A stretch of 64,000 bases of DNA from Candidatus Gastranaerophilales bacterium (GTDB taxonomy: Bacteria > Cyanobacteriota > Vampirovibrionia > Gastranaerophilales > Gastranaerophilaceae). Below the pieces are notes generated by a model. It saw only the letters and a list, made by a program, of their open reading frames with translations, ran no database searches and was not told where the DNA came from. The DNA is taken from the NCBI GenBank assembly GCA_910587815.1, contig CAJUNK010000001.1, positions 103,387-167,386 of the forward strand, written 5' to 3'. The translations under genes and the position numbers were made by a program. Positions 63,684-64,000 of the stretch are shown in pieces; positions within the stretch are counted from its first letter, which is position 1, and every line of letters begins with the position of its first letter.

Positions 63684-64000
63684 ATGAACAACAGAAGAAC
63701 CCCATCATCAGATTATTTAACATATAAAAAAAGCAGAATGAATCCAACGCGCGTACAAAGAGTAGAAAAACGTATAGAAAAAGTAAAAAGGGTTTTTAAG
63801 CTTTCTTTTATAACATTTTGTATAATTTTTATATTTGTTGTCATTTTTATTAAAAAATATGCCAAACGTATTGATATTGAATATGGCAGGCATGGGGCAG
63901 AATTGGCAAAAAACGAAGATAATTCTGCTTTGAATGATAATTATTTTGATGGGTATGATGCTGATAAAAGGACTATTGATAAAAGACTTCTTTTAATACA
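63684..64000 (+). CDS. Single-pass membrane protein, 5' part (3' end outside window)
   Basis: The frame is open to the window end (105 codons). GAGAGGGG lies nine bases before the ATG, inside the preceding gene. The N-terminus is basic (MNNRRTPSSDY), with an Arg/Lys-rich helix at about 23-38, one transmembrane helix at about 39-57 (SFITFCIIFIFVVIFI) and an acidic extracytoplasmic part. The family cannot be named from this portion. Confidence 0.7.
   Translation, partial: MNNRRTPSSDYLTYKKSRMNPTRVQRVEKRIEKVKRVFKLSFITFCIIFIFVVIFIKKYAKRIDIEYGRHGAELAKNEDNSALNDNYFDGYDADKRTIDKRLLLI

Overview
The window is AT-rich bacterial chromosome, densely coding, with no insertion sequence, prophage, CRISPR array or rRNA operon visible. 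Several features point to a non-photosynthetic relative of Cyanobacteria of the Gastranaerophilales / Vampirovibrionia (Melainabacteria) type. There is an LdpA-like iron-sulfur protein, a family otherwise known from the cyanobacterial clock-input pathway, but no photosynthesis gene. There is a Gram-negative-style secretin with type IV pilus / type II secretion parts. A set of otherwise unrelated lineage-specific proteins carries a short Phe-Lys-Gly-like tag. The taxonomic call is an inference from gene content, not a measured placement.

Layout. 1-5.3 kb: end of glmS, an orphan gene, nifU-nifS, and small orphan proteins separated by clear terminators. 5.5-7.4 kb: argS with a promoter placed for a leaderless mRNA, then tRNA-Ile(GAU). 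7.4-10.4 kb: a non-coding stretch with an attenuator-like hairpin pair, then three lineage-specific genes. 10.7-14 kb: rny, ymdB and a PHP phosphoesterase. 14-17 kb: an unusual lipoprotein and obgE. 17-24 kb: pilus/secretion genes (GspC-like, secretin, GspE/PilB ATPase, GspF/PilC platform). 24-29.5 kb: bioA, tpiA, metX-metW and a catalytically degenerate HD-GYP protein. 29.5-34.2 kb: three tandem APC amino-acid permeases joined by TAGTG junctions. 34.2-39.2 kb: glyQ, DAHP synthase, two orphan membrane proteins (one with intragenic palindromes) and a glutathione-synthetase-like ATP-grasp gene. 39.3-46.9 kb: a long plus-strand cluster TPR / membrane protein / kdsC-like / TPR / lysC / ldpA-like / tilS / hpt. 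46.9-47.2 kb: four successive hairpins enclosing a 25-codon hydrophobic peptide gene. 47.2-49.4 kb: spmA-spmB with two proteins that appear to share a domain. 49.6-51.5 kb: a TPR-like protein. 51.4-56.8 kb: gmk, coaBC, nif3-like, aroC, aroK, aroB in one overlapping minus-strand cluster. 56.8-58 kb: a LysM plus EF-hand gene split by a frameshift. 58.2-61.2 kb: dnaG-rpoD. 61.3-64 kb: HEAT-repeat protein, queC, a DUF366-like protein and the start of a membrane protein.

Together the genes cover central housekeeping (primase, sigma factor, aminoacyl-tRNA synthetases, Obg, RNase Y), the shikimate pathway, Met/Lys precursor synthesis, Fe-S assembly and a surface secretion or pilus machine. The most notable unexplained items are the N-terminal tag shared by up to ten orphan proteins, the hairpin-rich hydrophobic peptide locus at 47.0 kb, the LdpA homologue, the degenerate HD-GYP protein, and the attenuator-like element at 7.6 kb.
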